A stretch of 33,718 nucleotides of DNA from an uncultured Pelagibacteraceae bacterium (GTDB taxonomy: Bacteria; Pseudomonadota; Alphaproteobacteria; Pelagibacterales; Pelagibacteraceae). The notes beneath the pieces were generated by a model. It was not told the origin of the DNA. It was given only the letters and a program-made list of their open reading frames with translations, and did no database searches. Position numbers and translations under genes: made by a program. Every line of letters starts with the position of its first letter. The first letter of the stretch is position 1. The stretch is taken from the NCBI GenBank assembly GCA_902523495.1, contig CABYZU010000011.1, positions 1 through 33,718 of the forward strand, in the 5' to 3' direction. Below are positions 1 to 7,855 of the stretch, piece by piece.

Positions 1-725
1 ATTGCAGAAACGAAATTACTTGTTCTATAAAAATCATCCATAGAACCAGTATCTAGCCATGCACCACCTCTCCCAATCAAGTCTGCAGATAATTCATTTC
101 TTATTTTATAAAATTTTAACAAATCAATAATTTCAACTTCACCTCTCTTAGAAGGTTTCAACTTTTTTGCATATTTCGTTACTTTATTATCAAAGAAATA
201 TAATCCAGTAATTGCAAGATCTGAAAAAAATTTCTTTGGTTTTTCTTGAATCTTTATAATTTTATTACGTCTATTTAATTTTGCTACTCCATATAATTCT
301 GGCTTTATTACTTTGTGTAAAATTACTTTTGCACCTTTTTTTAGTTTGGTGCTTGATAGTAATAATTTTGATAAATTTTGACCATAAAAGAAATTGTCTC
401 CGAGAATCATTGCAACGTTTTCTTTACCAATAAATTTTTCTCCAATTACAAAAGCATCAGGCAATCCAATTGGTTTAGGTTGTTCCAGATAGCTAATCTT
501 CATGCCTAGATTATTTCCATCTGGTAAAATTTTTTTATATTGGTTGAGTTGTCCTTTATTAACAATAATTAGTATATCTTTTATTTTCGATAACATTAAA
601 ATTGATAAGGGATAAAAAATTAGAGGCTTATCATAAATGGGTAATAATTGTTTATTAACTGCTTTTGTCAAAGGACTCATTCTTGTTCCTTTACCCCCAG
701 CTAAAATAATTCCTTTTTTAATCAT
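1..725 (-). CDS. rmlA: Glucose-1-phosphate thymidylyltransferase RmlA/RfbA, 3' end missing (window edge)
   Basis: Makes dTDP-glucose from glucose-1-phosphate and dTTP, the first step towards dTDP-rhamnose and other dTDP-6-deoxysugars; cytoplasmic. Reading the minus strand from the ATG at 725-723 gives an open frame that runs off the window after about 241 residues of a family usually near 290. It shows the nucleotide-binding signature LAGGKGTRMSPLT (residues 8-20), then QLLPIYDKP, a LGDNFFYG metal/sugar loop, YGVAKLN, QEKPKKF, ITGLYFFD and GGAWLDTGS, all in family order. The start lies inside the end of rmlB (8-base overlap, ATGATTAA), so the two genes are translationally coupled with rmlB upstream. 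rmlC and rmlD are not in the window and could lie beyond the left edge. Confidence 0.95.
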   Translation of the reverse strand, partial: MIKKGIILAGGKGTRMSPLTKAVNKQLLPIYDKPLIFYPLSILMLSKIKDILIIVNKGQLNQYKKILPDGNNLGMKISYLEQPKPIGLPDAFVIGEKFIGKENVAMILGDNFFYGQNLSKLLLSSTKLKKGAKVILHKVIKPELYGVAKLNRRNKIIKIQEKPKKFFSDLAITGLYFFDNKVTKYAKKLKPSKRGEVEIIDLLKFYKIRNELSADLIGRGGAWLDTGSMDDFYRTSNFVSA

Positions 726-1734
726 TTTTTCCTAATCTATTTAAAATATCTTTTTTTGAAAGGGATTTATAATATGATTTATTTTCAAAATACCAATTAA
801 GTGTTAATTTTATTCCCTCTGAAAATTTTGTCTTTGGAAACCATTTTAATTTTCTTTTAATCTTATTACTGTTAAGAGCATATCTAATATCATGACCAGG
901 ACGATCTTTTACAAAATTTATTTTAACTCTCTTACCAAGTTTGATTATCTTTTTTGAATTTTTTAAGATTTCCTTTGTAACTTCTAAGTTATTTAAGTTT
1001 TTATTAGATCCAATATTATAAAACTCACCAATCTGTCCTTTTTGAAAAACTTTAAGTAATGCTTCGCAATGATCTTTAACATAAATCCATTCTCTGGAGT
1101 TTTTACCTTTACCATAAATAGGCAAAGGCCTATCATTCATAATATTAAATATCAGTTTAGGGATTAATTTTTCTGGATGTTGTTTTGGACCATAATTATT
1201 TGAACAATTTGTTACCATAGCAGGAAGATTATAAGTTCTTATATATGAATTAACTAAATGGTCTGATGCAGCTTTACTAGCAGCATAAGGTGAGCTTGGT
1301 TGATAAGGATATTTCTCATCAGATCTTCCAGTTAATACATCACCATAAACCTCATCCGTTGAAATATGAATTAATCTTGATTTATTTTTTTTTGAAAAAT
1401 TTTTAAAACACTCTAAAAGGTTGTATACACCAACAATATTACTTTGAATGAAATTTCCAGGGTTATCAATCGATCTGTCAACGTGAGTTTCAGCAGCTAG
1501 ATTGAAAATTCCTAAAGGTTTGTATTTTGCAAACACTTTGCTAATCTTTTTATTTGAAATATCAATTTTTATAAATTTATATTTTTTAGATTTATTAAAA
1601 TCTTTTGTATTATATAAGTTTGAAGAATAAGTACCCTTATCTATGTTTATAACATAAAAATTTTTTTTTAATAATAATTCTATAAGATTACTTCCTATAA
1701 ATCCTAATCCACCAGTAACTACGATTTTTTTCAT
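718..1734 (-). CDS. rmlB: dTDP-glucose 4,6-dehydratase RmlB/RfbB
   Basis: Second enzyme of dTDP-deoxysugar synthesis: NAD-dependent conversion of dTDP-glucose to dTDP-4-keto-6-deoxyglucose in the cytoplasm. The 338 residues match the usual family length. Seen directly: Rossmann motif GGLGFIGS (8-15), NLAAETHVDRSI (78-89), the catalytic STDEVYG (125-131) with T126/D127/E128, and the short-chain-dehydrogenase pair Y150/K154 in YAASK. NNYGPKQHPEKLIP and REWIYVKDH are also typical of RmlB. It is the first gene of a leftward pair with rmlA and is divergent from the GT2 gene, which fits a surface-polysaccharide locus. Nothing looks degraded. Confidence 0.97.
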   Translation of the reverse strand: MKKIVVTGGLGFIGSNLIELLLKKNFYVINIDKGTYSSNLYNTKDFNKSKKYKFIKIDISNKKISKVFAKYKPLGIFNLAAETHVDRSIDNPGNFIQSNIVGVYNLLECFKNFSKKNKSRLIHISTDEVYGDVLTGRSDEKYPYQPSSPYAASKAASDHLVNSYIRTYNLPAMVTNCSNNYGPKQHPEKLIPKLIFNIMNDRPLPIYGKGKNSREWIYVKDHCEALLKVFQKGQIGEFYNIGSNKNLNNLEVTKEILKNSKKIIKLGKRVKINFVKDRPGHDIRYALNSNKIKRKLKWFPKTKFSEGIKLTLNWYFENKSYYKSLSKKDILNRLGKND

Positions 1735-1788
1735 TTTTTGATTTTTACATTAAAAATAAATTTTAGTATAGTCGAGTATATATATATT

Positions 1789-2661
1789 ATGTCAATAACT
1801 AGGCAAAATCTTTCAGTGATAATCGTTAGTTATAAAAGTGATCATGTAATAGAAAATTGTATTAATTCTATAGATAGTGAAATTGAAATTATTGTTATTG
1901 ATAATTCGAATAACGATCAATTTAAAAAAAAAATTGAAACTAAGTATAAAAACGTTAAATGTATTTTATCAGAAGAAAATTTAGGTATGGGAGGTGGAAA
2001 TAATTTAGGTATTAAAAATGTGAATAAAGATTTTGCGTTAATATTAAATCCAGATGTATCTTTAGCGAATAACTCTATGAATGAAATATTTGTAGCATCA
2101 AAAGAAATTGATAATTTTGGAATTATATCACCAATTTCGAACAAAGACGAATATCCAAATTATGTTTTAAAAAAGGGTCATAACTTTGATCCAGAAAAAC
2201 CCTTTAAAGTTAAAAGTGTTGATGGATATGCAATGCTTTTAAATTTAAAACAATTAAAAAAAATAGAAGATTTCAATTTTTTTGATGAGAACTTTTTTTT
2301 ATATCTTGAAAATGAGGATTTGTGTAAGCGATTAATAGAGAAAAATGAAGATATCTATATAATTCCAAAATCGAAAATAAGTCATTTAGGAGGAAAAGCC
2401 GTTGATCCTAAGTATAAAGATCAAATTGAATATTTAAGAAATTGGCATTGGATGTGGTCAAAATTTTATTTTAATAGAAAACATTACGGTTATTTTATCG
2501 CTTTATCGAAAGTTCTTAAAAATTTTATTTCTGCAAAAATAAAATTTTTTTATTATTTAATTACTTTCAATACCTTTAAGAGAAAAATTTATCAGATGAG
2601 ATTATTAGGATTAATAAGTTCTATGATAGGTAAAAATTCTTATTATAGACCTAACTTTTGA
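1789..2661 (+). CDS. Family-2 glycosyltransferase (rhamnosyltransferase/WbbL-like)
   Basis: Probable nucleotide-sugar-dependent glycosyltransferase for a surface glycan; acceptor unknown. Starting at the ATG at 1789 it has 290 residues. A TTG at 1738 in the same frame would add 17 residues, but that stretch is the AT-rich promoter region beside rmlB. GT-A features: LSVIIVSYKS (8-17), VIDNSN (36-41), ENLGMGGGNNLGI (63-75), the metal-binding equivalent LNPDV (86-90), and LYLENEDLCKRL (171-182), typical of WbbL-type enzymes. The C-terminal 80 residues are basic and aromatic, perhaps membrane-associated, without a clear transmembrane helix. It is divergent from rmlBA, so a dTDP-sugar donor is a reasonable inference. 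Confidence 0.85.
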   Translation: MSITRQNLSVIIVSYKSDHVIENCINSIDSEIEIIVIDNSNNDQFKKKIETKYKNVKCILSEENLGMGGGNNLGIKNVNKDFALILNPDVSLANNSMNEIFVASKEIDNFGIISPISNKDEYPNYVLKKGHNFDPEKPFKVKSVDGYAMLLNLKQLKKIEDFNFFDENFFLYLENEDLCKRLIEKNEDIYIIPKSKISHLGGKAVDPKYKDQIEYLRNWHWMWSKFYFNRKHYGYFIALSKVLKNFISAKIKFFYYLITFNTFKRKIYQMRLLGLISSMIGKNSYYRPNF

Positions 2662-2665
2662 AAAC

Positions 2666-3193
2666 TTAATGACCAGGGAATTCAATTAAATTTTCCACTG
2701 AGTATCCCTTTTTAACTAATCCATCAGAACCACTAAGATCAAAAAGATTTATTACAAATATAAATCCAGCAACTTTCCCTTTGGAAATTTCTATAAGTTT
2801 AGCTGCAGCATTAGCAGTACCACCAGTAGCAATTAGATCATCGATAACCAAAATAGAATCTCCCTCATTGATTGAATCTTTATGGACTTCTATAGTAGCT
2901 TTCCCGTACTCTAATTCAAAATCAACAGAGTATACATCAGCTGGCAATTTATTTTTTTTTCTAAACATTATAAATGGTTTTTTCAAAATATAAGAAACAG
3001 CAGACGCAAAAACAAATCCTCTAGACTCAATTGCTGCAATCTTATCAAATTTCATCTTTTTTGATCTTTCTATAATTTGATCAATTGTTTCTGAAAAAGC
3101 TTTCTCATTTTTTATTAGTGTAGTGATATCTCTAAATAAAATACCTTTTTTTGGATAATCTGGGATAGATCTAATAAAGTCTTTTAAATTCAT
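2666..3193 (-). CDS. apt: Adenine phosphoribosyltransferase
   Basis: Salvages adenine to AMP using PRPP; cytoplasmic. The 175 residues match the usual Apt length. Recognisable elements are the N-terminal IRSIPDYPKKGILFRDIT (8-24), AAIESRGFVFASA (53-65), FRKKNKLP (77-84) and the PRPP-binding loop VIDDLIATGGTA (116-127) with both acidic residues. It starts 41 bases from the divergent MTA phosphorylase gene. MTA phosphorylase releases adenine, exactly the Apt substrate, so the pairing makes metabolic sense. It converges on the GT2 gene with only 4 bases between the stops. Confidence 0.96.
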   Translation of the reverse strand: MNLKDFIRSIPDYPKKGILFRDITTLIKNEKAFSETIDQIIERSKKMKFDKIAAIESRGFVFASAVSYILKKPFIMFRKKNKLPADVYSVDFELEYGKATIEVHKDSINEGDSILVIDDLIATGGTANAAAKLIEISKGKVAGFIFVINLFDLSGSDGLVKKGYSVENLIEFPGH

Positions 3194-3234
3194 ATGAGTA
3201 AATTATAAAAGTATAAATAAATTAAATTTATAAC

Positions 3235-4107
3235 ATGACAATAAATAAATTGGCAATTATTGGTGGCAGTGGCCTTTATGATGTTGAGGAGTTCAAAAAT
3301 CGAGAATTATTAGATTTAAATACTCCTTGGGGGAAACCCTCAGACCAAATTTTAAAAACCAACTACAATAATAAAGAAGTTTACTTTTTACCAAGACATG
3401 GAAGGGGTCACTTTATTTCACCGTCTAAAATAAATTTTAGAGCTAATATTGACGCTCTTAAACAATTGGGTGTAACAGATATTATATCAGTTTCAGCAGT
3501 TGGATCTTTAAAAGAGGATTTACCTCCTGGAAAATTTGTTATTGTTGATCAGTTTATTGACCGTACTTTCGCTAGAGAGAAAACATTTTTTGATGAGGAA
3601 ATTGTTGCTCACGTTTCTATGGCTCATCCAACATCAAATGGTTTGATGAACGCATGTGAAGAGGCGATAAAAAAAGAGAAAATTCAATATCAAAGAAATG
3701 GAACATATGTTGTTATGGAAGGACCTCAATTTTCAACATTAGCAGAATCAAATTTGTACAGATCTTGGAAAGCAGATGTAATTGGGATGACTAATATGCC
3801 AGAGGCAAAATTAGCAAGGGAAGCAGAAATAAGATACGCATCTGTTTCGATGGTTACCGATTATGATTGTTGGCATCCAGACCACGAAAATGTTGACGTT
3901 CAACAAGTTGTAAAAGTTTTGTTAGGTAATGCTGTTAAAGCAAAGAATATGATTAAAAATTTGATAGAAAATTTTGAAGATCACATTGATCCTAATGATC
4001 CAACCAATAATTGTTTAGATGTAGCTATAATTACTGCACCAGAAAAAAGAACGAAAAAAACTAAAGAAAAATTAAATACAGTAGCGGGAAGGATATTAAA
4101 AAAATGA
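3235..4107 (+). CDS. mtnP: S-methyl-5'-thioadenosine phosphorylase
   Basis: Phosphorolyses MTA to adenine and 5-methylthioribose-1-phosphate. The 290 residues fit the trimeric PNP/MTAP family. Seen: phosphate loop GGSGLY (10-15), LPRHGRGH (52-59), NFRANIDALK, MEGPQFST (161-168), GMTNMPEAKLAREAE (184-198) and VTDYDCWH (207-214). The last two regions, especially the DYD aspartates, mark MTA rather than inosine/guanosine preference. First gene of a rightward operon whose members overlap by ATGA; the next gene starts inside its last codon. Since it makes the sugar phosphate directly, no MtnK kinase is needed, and none is present. The 41-base AT-rich spacer to apt must hold two divergent promoters. 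Confidence 0.96.
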   Translation: MTINKLAIIGGSGLYDVEEFKNRELLDLNTPWGKPSDQILKTNYNNKEVYFLPRHGRGHFISPSKINFRANIDALKQLGVTDIISVSAVGSLKEDLPPGKFVIVDQFIDRTFAREKTFFDEEIVAHVSMAHPTSNGLMNACEEAIKKEKIQYQRNGTYVVMEGPQFSTLAESNLYRSWKADVIGMTNMPEAKLAREAEIRYASVSMVTDYDCWHPDHENVDVQQVVKVLLGNAVKAKNMIKNLIENFEDHIDPNDPTNNCLDVAIITAPEKRTKKTKEKLNTVAGRILKK

Positions 4108-5036
4108 AAAAACTATTATTAATTCTAATATTTTTAGCAGCTTCAAATACAGCTTACGCAAATGGAAAAATTTTAAAAAGTGGTTTTATTTCTAAATCAT
4201 CTTCGGTAAAAGAAAGTATTAATATTGATGACCCTAAAAATAAAATTATAATTATTTACAATCATGGTCAAAATTCAAATGATAAAGCCCACAAGAGTGA
4301 ATGTATTTGGGTAAATCAAATAAGAAATCAAGCTTCATTAGTTGATAAGGAAATTAATAATAAAAAAATTATGGTTTATAATTTCTGTTCAAATGATTTT
4401 GCAGGTGATATGTCATTAAAAAAACACTGGTGGAATTCTAAAACTCCTTATGTAGGTAAACACAAATTAGATAAAAGAGTTGAAAAAAATTTAGAATTAG
4501 TTGAAAAATTTATAAGTATAGGGGTTCCTAGAAAACAAATTTTCATATCAGGTCATTCATGCGGGGGTCTATTAACTTTAATGTTGTTATCAGCTCACCC
4601 TGAAAAAGTGGGTGGGGGCATATCATACATGCAAGCTTGTTTTGGTAAGCTTTCTAAAACTTATAAAGTAAAAAAAGTAGGCCCTGAAAAAGCATTAGAA
4701 AAATTTGCTAAAAAATATCCAGGCCCTGCTCAATTACGAGCAAAACAAATTAATAATATTAAAGAATCTGATAATGTTCCTGTTTTAGCTTTCACTCACC
4801 CCAAGGATAAATGGGAAGGACTGTTATCTGACTGGTTAGAGGAAGTTACAGGGGTCAAAAGAATTGTTATTTCTGAAGACTTTAAAATTAAAGGAAAATC
4901 CTGTGTTGTAAAAGGAGATGATTGGCAAGAAAATATTTCAGCTCGGAAAAATCCGGGTCATGAAATGAACCAAGGATTATGTTTTCAATACTATAATCCT
5001 GAAATTCTTAATTTTATTGCCTCAAGATTAAAATGA
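4104..5036 (+). CDS. Secreted alpha/beta-hydrolase-fold protein of unknown function
   Basis: Not assigned to a named family. The N-terminus MKKLLLILIFLAASNTAYA is a classical Sec signal peptide with cleavage likely after residue 19 (AYA/N), so the product should be periplasmic. The mature part looks like an alpha/beta hydrolase: IIIIYNHGQNSND (48-60) as first strand and oxyanion region, the nucleophile elbow SGHSCGG (149-155) with Ser152, and a late NPGHEMNQG (283-291) with a candidate catalytic His286. Six cysteines (67, 95, 153, 179, 267, 293) could form disulfides. It sits between mtnP and mtnA with ATGA overlaps at both ends, so it is co-translated with MTA-salvage enzymes although it acts in another compartment. 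Substrate unknown. Confidence 0.8.
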   Translation: MKKLLLILIFLAASNTAYANGKILKSGFISKSSSVKESINIDDPKNKIIIIYNHGQNSNDKAHKSECIWVNQIRNQASLVDKEINNKKIMVYNFCSNDFAGDMSLKKHWWNSKTPYVGKHKLDKRVEKNLELVEKFISIGVPRKQIFISGHSCGGLLTLMLLSAHPEKVGGGISYMQACFGKLSKTYKVKKVGPEKALEKFAKKYPGPAQLRAKQINNIKESDNVPVLAFTHPKDKWEGLLSDWLEEVTGVKRIVISEDFKIKGKSCVVKGDDWQENISARKNPGHEMNQGLCFQYYNPEILNFIASRLK

Positions 5037-6103
5037 AAATTAAAGGAAAAGAATATCGTACTATTTGGTTTGAAAATAATATTGTAAAAATTATTGATCA
5101 AACAAAACTTCCACATCAATTTATTATCAAAGACCTAATAACAGTTAAGGACTCAATAAATGCGATTAAGGTAATGGAAGTAAGAGGCGCACCTTTAATA
5201 GGGGCTACAGCAGCTTATGGAATGGTTTTAGCCATAATTGAAAATAATGACCAATCATTTTTAAAGAAATCTGCAGGAGATTTAATTAGTTCAAGACCAA
5301 CAGCAATAAATTTAAAGTGGGCTGTTGATAGAATGATGAATAAATTATCAGGTGTTAATAGCGATAAAATATTAGAAATAGCCTTGAATGAAGCAAAAGA
5401 AATTTGTGAGGAAGATGTAAAATTTTGTGAAAATATAGGATTAAATGGACTAAAAATTATTGAGGAAATTTATAATAAAAAAAAAGATACAGTTAATATA
5501 TTAACTCATTGTAATGCAGGTTGGCTTGCAACAATAAATTGGGGAACAGCAACTTCTCCAATTTATCATGCGCACAAAAAAGGAATTCCTGTTCATGTGT
5601 GGGCAGATGAAACCAGACCAAGAAATCAAGGAGCAAATCTAACCTCATTTGAATTAAATGAAGAAGGAGTTAATAACACAATCATTGCAGATAACACAGG
5701 TGGAATTTTAATGCAAAGAGGTGAGGTTGATATGTGTATTGTTGGAACAGATAGAACTTTAGCTAATGGAGATGTTTGTAATAAAGTTGGAACTTATCTT
5801 AAAGCATTAGCAGCACATGATAATAGTATCCCTTTTTATGTAGCACTACCAAGTTCAACAATTGATTGGAATATTAAAGATCGTAAAGATATACCAATTG
5901 AGGAAAGAAATTCAGATGAATTAACTCATATTGAAGGTTTAAATGAAAAAGGAGATATAAAGAAAATACAAATTTATCCAAAAAAAAGTAAAGCTATGAA
6001 TTTAGCTTTTGATGTAACTCCAGCAAAATATGTTACGGGATTAATTACCGAAAAAGGTGTGTGTGAAGCTTCAGAAAAAGGACTTAAAGAGTTATTTCAA
6101 TGA
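5033..6103 (+). CDS. mtnA: Methylthioribose-1-phosphate isomerase
   Basis: Isomerises 5-methylthioribose-1-phosphate to 5-methylthioribulose-1-phosphate. The 356 residues are typical of MtnA. Family signatures: MEVRGAPLIGATAAYG (48-63), LTHCNAGWLATINWGTA (157-173) with catalytic Cys160, ADETRPRNQGANLTSFEL (191-208), and GTDRTLANGDVCNKVGTY (238-255) with catalytic Asp240. Those two residue numbers equal the ones reported for Bacillus subtilis MtnA, so the enzyme should be active and is not an eIF2B-type regulator. ATGA overlaps join it to the secreted hydrolase upstream and the aldolase downstream. Confidence 0.97.
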   Translation: MKIKGKEYRTIWFENNIVKIIDQTKLPHQFIIKDLITVKDSINAIKVMEVRGAPLIGATAAYGMVLAIIENNDQSFLKKSAGDLISSRPTAINLKWAVDRMMNKLSGVNSDKILEIALNEAKEICEEDVKFCENIGLNGLKIIEEIYNKKKDTVNILTHCNAGWLATINWGTATSPIYHAHKKGIPVHVWADETRPRNQGANLTSFELNEEGVNNTIIADNTGGILMQRGEVDMCIVGTDRTLANGDVCNKVGTYLKALAAHDNSIPFYVALPSSTIDWNIKDRKDIPIEERNSDELTHIEGLNEKGDIKKIQIYPKKSKAMNLAFDVTPAKYVTGLITEKGVCEASEKGLKELFQ

Positions 6104-6753
6104 AGAATTTAAGGGAAAGAAATCAAATTATTGAATATTCGTTAAAATTAAATTCTACAAATCTTTCACCTCTTAGATCTGGCAATATATCGTTGAGAGG
6201 TATTGAGGATGATGCAGAGGGATACTTAATTACCCCATCAGGAAAAAAATATGAAACATTAAAACCTGAAGATATTGTTTTTATGGGTTTAAATGAAGAA
6301 GAAGAAAAAAACTTAACGAACAAACCTTCATCTGAATGGAGATTCCATCGAGATATTTATGTAAATAAAAAAGAAGCGCACGCCATTGTTCACGCTCATT
6401 CTCCACACGCAACAGCTGTATCTTCACATGGAAAACCTATTCCACCATTTCATTATATGATTGCTCTTGCAGGAGGAGATAACATTAAATGTGCTGAATA
6501 CGCTACTTTTGGAACAGAAGAATTATCTAAAAATGTTATCAAAGCTTTAGAAAATAGATATGCTTGTTTAATGTCTAATCACGGTCAAGTTGCTTTTGGA
6601 AAAAATTTAGAGGATGCATTTGAACTTGCACAAGAGATAGAAAATATTTGTCATCAATACACTATTGCTTTAAAATTAGGGCAACCTAAGATTCTTTCAT
6701 TTGAAGAAATGAAAAAAGTTTTAAATAAGGCTAAGAATTATAAAAAAGGGTAA
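6100..6753 (+). CDS. Class II (FucA-like) aldolase, probable methylthioribulose-1-phosphate aldolase
   Basis: Zinc-dependent class II aldolase of the FucA/AraD fold, 217 residues. Seen: SGNISLR (27-33), LITPSGKKYETL (43-54), SSEWRFHRDIY (77-87) with candidate catalytic Glu79, HAIVHAHSPHATA (94-106) with zinc ligands His98 and His100, and MSNHGQVAFG (158-167) with His161. The spacings Glu-19-His-2-His-61-His equal those of E. coli FucA (E73/H92/H94/H155). MtnB dehydratases share this fold, but no mtnC, mtnD or mtnE gene accompanies it. Placed directly after mtnA, the likeliest role is cleavage of 5-methylthioribulose-1-phosphate to DHAP and methylthioacetaldehyde, as in the DHAP shunt. The fold is near certain; the substrate is inferred from context. 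Confidence 0.85.
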   Translation: MKNLRERNQIIEYSLKLNSTNLSPLRSGNISLRGIEDDAEGYLITPSGKKYETLKPEDIVFMGLNEEEEKNLTNKPSSEWRFHRDIYVNKKEAHAIVHAHSPHATAVSSHGKPIPPFHYMIALAGGDNIKCAEYATFGTEELSKNVIKALENRYACLMSNHGQVAFGKNLEDAFELAQEIENICHQYTIALKLGQPKILSFEEMKKVLNKAKNYKKG

Positions 6754-6754
6754 G

Positions 6755-7795
6755 ATGATTAAAGTTGGGGAGCATATTACTTTAGATATTATCGGTACTA
6801 CAAAAGAGTACGATCCTTCAGTTTTTGAAAAAGTTATACATAAAATAGCAAAAGCAGCCAATGTTACAATTTTGAATATTTCAAAATATAAATTTGAACC
6901 TCAAGGTTTTACTATTTTAGCTTTATTAGCTGAAAGTCATATCAGTTTTCATACGTTTCCAGAAAATGGAATAATTAGTTTTGATTTTTTTACTTGCGGA
7001 AAAATAAGCCCATCAGTAGCAATTGATATTGTAAAAAAAGAATTTGAACATAAACGTATAGTTAAAAAAGAATTTAATAGAGATACTAGATCTCTTTACC
7101 GCGATATCTATAGTTCACCTGGTTTACAAAAATCATATGTTGTTAAGGAGGTTCTAGAAGATTTTAAATCAAAAGTTGGTCAACACATAGAAATTTTAGA
7201 ATTAGAACAATTTGGAACATCTCTATTTATTGATGGTGAGATACAAGTCGCAGCTACAGATGAACATTTATACAGCTCAACTTTTGTAGGAGCTGGCTTA
7301 AAATTAAACAAAAAAAAAGAAAGAGCAGCAATAATCGGTGGTGGTGATGGTGGTGTTGCTAGAGAATGTATATCAAAAAAGTTTAATTTTATAGATTGGT
7401 ATGAGTTAGATCCAGAAGTTGTTGAGGTTTGCAATAAACATCTTGGTGATATTGGAAAAAAAGCAACAGAAAAAAATTCTGTAAAGTGTATGTGGGGTGA
7501 TGCTTTTGAAAGTATCAAGACTATAGACGAAGATACATACGATCATATTTTTGTTGATTTGAATGATGACCAGTTTTGCATAGAACTTGCTTCTAAAAAT
7601 ATGGACTCTTTAGTAAGAATACTCAAACCTAAAGGAGTAATCACTGCACAAATTGGAAGTCAGGATAAAAAACCTCTTCAAGTTGAAAATTGGTTGAATG
7701 TATTCAATCATTATTTTGGAAACACAAATTTATCAAGAGTTTACATACCAAGTTTTGACTGCTCTTGGAATTTTTCCTCATCAATTAATCATTAA
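6755..7795 (+). CDS. Fused S-adenosylmethionine decarboxylase / aminopropyltransferase (SpeD-SpeE)
   Basis: A 346-residue fusion. Residues 1-120 are a class 1b SpeD: LAESHISFHTFPENG (58-72), with predicted self-cleavage between Glu60 and Ser61 giving the pyruvoyl group, plus His66 and Cys81. The 61/66/81 spacing equals Thermotoga maritima S63/H68/C83. Residues about 123-346 are a spermidine-synthase domain: GGGDGG (195-200), YELDPEV (216-222), WGDAF (247-251), and YDHIFVDLND (262-271) keeping the two aspartates (268, 271) matching human D173/D176. The usual YQE and PTYPSG positions read YSS (173-175) and PSFDCSW (332-338), so the amine acceptor may differ from putrescine. It produces MTA, the substrate of mtnP. 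It starts one base after the aldolase stop, as last gene of the operon. Confidence 0.93.
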   Translation: MIKVGEHITLDIIGTTKEYDPSVFEKVIHKIAKAANVTILNISKYKFEPQGFTILALLAESHISFHTFPENGIISFDFFTCGKISPSVAIDIVKKEFEHKRIVKKEFNRDTRSLYRDIYSSPGLQKSYVVKEVLEDFKSKVGQHIEILELEQFGTSLFIDGEIQVAATDEHLYSSTFVGAGLKLNKKKERAAIIGGGDGGVARECISKKFNFIDWYELDPEVVEVCNKHLGDIGKKATEKNSVKCMWGDAFESIKTIDEDTYDHIFVDLNDDQFCIELASKNMDSLVRILKPKGVITAQIGSQDKKPLQVENWLNVFNHYFGNTNLSRVYIPSFDCSWNFSSSINH

Positions 7796-7843
7796 TTTTT
7801 TCTTTGTAATACTCTTAATTTGTGAAATACTTATTTTTTTATT

Positions 7844-7850
7844 AAAGGAG
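7844..7850 (+). promoter_or_regulatory. Strong Shine-Dalgarno site of the ABC binding-protein gene
   Basis: AAAGGAG ends 5 bases before the ATG at 7856. Most genes in the window have weak or no such site, so this fits high expression of the periplasmic binding protein and fixes its start. The 60-base spacer from 7796 is otherwise AT-rich; I could not pick a convincing -35/-10 pair in it. Confidence 0.75.
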
Positions 7851-7855
7851 AAATA

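Noticed and set aside
1738-1788. In-frame TTG start extending the GT2 protein by 17 residues
   Set aside because: The extension lies in the AT-rich divergent promoter region and precedes a better ATG at 1789, after which the GT2 fold begins within 8 residues.
7305-7325. Long A-tract in speDE as possible phase-variation site
   Set aside because: Runs of 7-9 A or T are common all over this AT-rich window and the frame is intact on both sides.
7180-7518. 112-residue minus-strand open frame inside speDE
   Set aside because: It is fully antisense to a well-supported gene, has a biased composition and no recognisable motif.
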